Of a stretch of DNA of 15,305 nt, positions 13,999-15,305 are shown one piece after another. The notes beneath the pieces were generated by a model. The model searched no databases. It was not told the origin of the DNA and was given only the letters and a program-made list of their open reading frames with translations. The stretch's first letter is position 1, and each line of letters starts with the position of its first letter. The position numbers were made by a program, and so were the translations under genes. The stretch is from Microcaldota archaeon (GTDB lineage Archaea > Micrarchaeota > Micrarchaeia > Micrarchaeales > Micrarchaeaceae). The DNA lies in NCBI GenBank assembly GCA_027365215.1, contig DAHXNT010000009.1, positions 1-15,305 of the forward strand. Direction: 5' to 3'.

Positions 13999-14011
13999 AT
14001 TTAAATATTTA
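13999..14011 (-). promoter_or_regulatory. AT-rich TATA region for the duplicated-motif gene
   Basis: ATTTAAAT at 13999-14006 and the adjoining ATTTA lie about 32-44 bases before the leftward ATG at 13967. The position fits a promoter with a very short leader. The exact box is not decided by the sequence. Confidence 0.4.
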
Positions 14012-14020
14012 TCGTCGAAA

Positions 14021-14040
14021 TGCCGTCAGAAGCGACGGTA
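14021..14040. repeat. Seven-pair inverted repeat between divergent promoters
   Basis: TGCCGTC (14021-14027) pairs with GACGGTA (14034-14040) across the loop AGAAGC, with one G-T pair. It stands between the leftward and rightward TATA-like boxes of the 217-base divergent region 13968-14184. It could be an operator or chance; nothing else supports a role. Confidence 0.35.
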
Positions 14041-14046
14041 TTCCTC

Positions 14047-14060
14047 AAATATATAAATAT
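14047..14060 (+). promoter_or_regulatory. TATA-like box upstream of the proteasome chaperone gene
   Basis: AAATATATAAATAT is the strongest rightward TATA match in this region. It would place the transcript start near 14085 and give a leader of about 100 bases. A weaker box, ATTTTAAT (14142-14149), would give a short leader instead. Confidence 0.4.
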
Positions 14061-14184
14061 AAGCATTGGGCAAAAGGCTTATGAACAAGGCAACGCCGAC
14101 TTCATGAAAAAGGCAAAAAAAGGTAAACGCGCAACAGAACCAATTTTAATGCTTGCAGAAAATATCAACTACTAATGTGATTGA

Positions 14185-14928
14185 ATGGTCGACATAAAGA
14201 TGATAAAAGACGAGGACATAAGCGGATACACCCTAGTGGAGGGATTTCCCGGGCTTGGCCTCGTCGGGCCCATGGCCATAAGCTACATGATAGACAAGCT
14301 CGGCATGGAGTACATTGGATACATGGAGAGCGACCAGTTCCCGCCCATAGTATCGATACACAAGAGCGAGGCGATGCCCCCTGTGAGGCTCTACTCGAGC
14401 AAGCAGCACAAGATTATCTCGATATTCGCGGAGTTCGCGATCTCGGCGCCGATGGTGAAGGAGATAGGAGACGTCATATACGATTTCCTGCACAAGAACA
14501 GCGTGAAGAGGGTAATCTGCATAGGCGGTTTGCCTGCACCCGACACGGATACCGACAAGACGTATGCGATAGCCTCGAACCAGGCTGAACTGAAGCTCGC
14601 GAAGGCGGCAGGCCTCACCCCTATAATCGACGGCGTCTCTGCGGGCGTCAGCGCCATACTCATAACGGATTCGATAACTGACGAGAAGCAGGTTCCGATA
14701 ACCAACATACTAGTGCCTGTGGACCAGAGCATTGTCGACCCGAGGTACGCCGAGCTGGCCATAAAGGCGATAGACAGCCTTCTCGGCCTGAAGATAGACG
14801 TATCTGAGCTCGAGAGCGAGGCCAAGGAAGTGGAGCAGAAGGTCCAGGAGCTGCTGAAGAAGAGCAAGGAGAGTCACGAGGATTACAAGAAGGTCGCAAG
14901 CGGCGAAGACGACAAGATGTACGGCTGA
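14185..14928 (+). CDS. PbaB-like proteasome assembly chaperone/activator (PAC2 family)
   Basis: This encodes 247 residues of the PAC2/COG2047 family; archaeal members (PbaA, PbaB) bind the 20S proteasome. Family marks: VEGFPGLGLVGPMA (18-31) at the N-terminus, FPPIVSIHK (52-60), VICIGGLPAPDTD (110-122) and GVSAGVSAILI (150-160). Residues 205-238 are a charged, heptad-like helix, probably a coiled coil. The chain ends Met-Tyr-Gly. This fits the HbYX pattern (hydrophobic, Tyr, any residue, at the very C-terminus) by which proteasomal activators dock into alpha-ring pockets. That suggests a direct proteasome role here; the docking itself is inference. A GTGAT element lies just before the ATG. 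The exonuclease gene follows after 38 bases. Confidence 0.88.
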   Translation: MVDIKMIKDEDISGYTLVEGFPGLGLVGPMAISYMIDKLGMEYIGYMESDQFPPIVSIHKSEAMPPVRLYSSKQHKIISIFAEFAISAPMVKEIGDVIYDFLHKNSVKRVICIGGLPAPDTDTDKTYAIASNQAELKLAKAAGLTPIIDGVSAGVSAILITDSITDEKQVPITNILVPVDQSIVDPRYAELAIKAIDSLLGLKIDVSELESEAKEVEQKVQELLKKSKESHEDYKKVASGEDDKMYG

Positions 14929-14966
14929 GCCGGTACGTCCGCAAACGCAAGCCGCCTGGTGTTCGC

Positions 14967-15305
14967 ATGATGGTAGTAGACATAGAGACATCGGGCGATG
15001 ATCCAGATATGCACTCCATACTGAGCATCGGTGCCGTCGACTTCGGCAGGTCGGGCAACACCTTCTACGGCGAGTGCAGGATCAGGCAGGGCGCGCACTT
15101 CAAGGACGAAGCCCTCGCAGTTAACGGATTTTCAGAGCGGGAGATCAACGACCCGGAAAAGATGACGGAGAACGAGCTCGTGGAACGCTTCGCCGAATGG
15201 GTGAAAGGCGTCGAAGACGCGACAATCGCCGGCCACAATGTGCACTTCGACCTCGCATTTCTGAGGCATGCGGTTAGGCTGTACCGCATTGAGCTAAGCC
15301 TGGGC
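14967..15305 (+). CDS. DnaQ-like 3'-5' exonuclease, N-terminal part (runs off window)
   Basis: 113 residues are visible, open at the right edge. The DEDD exonuclease fold is evident. VVDIETSGDDP (residues 3-13) holds the first catalytic pair, Asp5 and Glu7. ILSIGAVDFG is the next strand, and VNGFSEREI fits the 'h.git.e.i' segment. IAGHNVHFDLAFL holds the Exo II motif with its Asp. This is the pattern of DNA polymerase III epsilon, oligoribonuclease and related proofreading or RNA-processing nucleases. The final HxxxxxD motif lies outside the window, so the subfamily and substrate cannot be named. ATG 14967 is preferred, with GGTG (14958-14961) five bases upstream; the next codon is also ATG. 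Confidence 0.85.
   Translation, partial: MMVVDIETSGDDPDMHSILSIGAVDFGRSGNTFYGECRIRQGAHFKDEALAVNGFSEREINDPEKMTENELVERFAEWVKGVEDATIAGHNVHFDLAFLRHAVRLYRIELSLG

Noticed and set aside
14104..14175. 23-residue lysine-rich reading frame upstream of the PAC2 gene
   Set aside because: No ribosome binding site and no recognisable pattern; a leader peptide is possible but unsupported.
1..15305. CRISPR array, rRNA or tRNA genes
   Set aside because: No regularly spaced repeats and no rRNA-like or cloverleaf sequence found by eye on either strand.

Overview
The window is gene-dense archaeal chromosome, with a partial gene at each end. The evidence for Archaea is the presence of eukaryote/archaea-type ribosomal proteins L34e and L14e, an archaeal-type adenylate kinase (AdkA), an archaeal-type cytidylate kinase, a DUF106/EMC3-like membrane protein and a PbaB-type proteasome chaperone. 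TATA-like promoters, GGTGA-type ribosome binding sites and frequent AGG/ATA codons agree. Compact genes and the combination of families suggest a small-genome archaeon, possibly of the Micrarchaeota/ARMAN type. That placement is inference and was not tested.

Layout. Positions 1-241 (minus) hold the N-terminus of a probable DDE transposase. About 320 bases follow without a confident gene. Positions 561-1101 hold two small coupled unknown genes. Positions 1198-3546 hold adkA, a DUF106 gene, rpl34e, cmk and rpl14e, the familiar archaeal gene order but without secY in front or cbf5 behind. Positions 3548-4788 hold an AlaX tRNA-editing protein coupled to a CYTH triphosphate-tunnel protein.

Positions 11500-4863 (minus) hold a complete, tightly packed iron-sulfur assembly operon: sufB, sufD, a small four-cysteine HTH regulator, sufC, sufS, sufU. 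SufB is split by an in-frame intein of about 392 residues carrying a LAGLIDADG-like endonuclease domain. A perfect 7-3-7 palindrome lies just in front of sufB, downstream of its likely TATA box. Together the regulator gene and the palindrome suggest a self-contained circuit: an Fe-S- or redox-sensing repressor made from within the operon it controls. Protein splicing may add a second control at SufB. SufS would release sulfur from cysteine, SufU would accept it, and SufBC(D) would build and hand on clusters.

Divergent from suf is an aldehyde dehydrogenase resembling 1-pyrroline-5-carboxylate dehydrogenase (11654-13285), followed by a DUF192 gene. Convergent to that is a 74-residue very basic protein made of two copies of one motif (13743-13967, minus). 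The window closes with a PbaB-like proteasome chaperone ending in an HbYX-type tail and the start of a DnaQ-like exonuclease.

The items most worth a second look are the suf regulator/palindrome pair, the SufB intein, and the duplicated-motif small protein.
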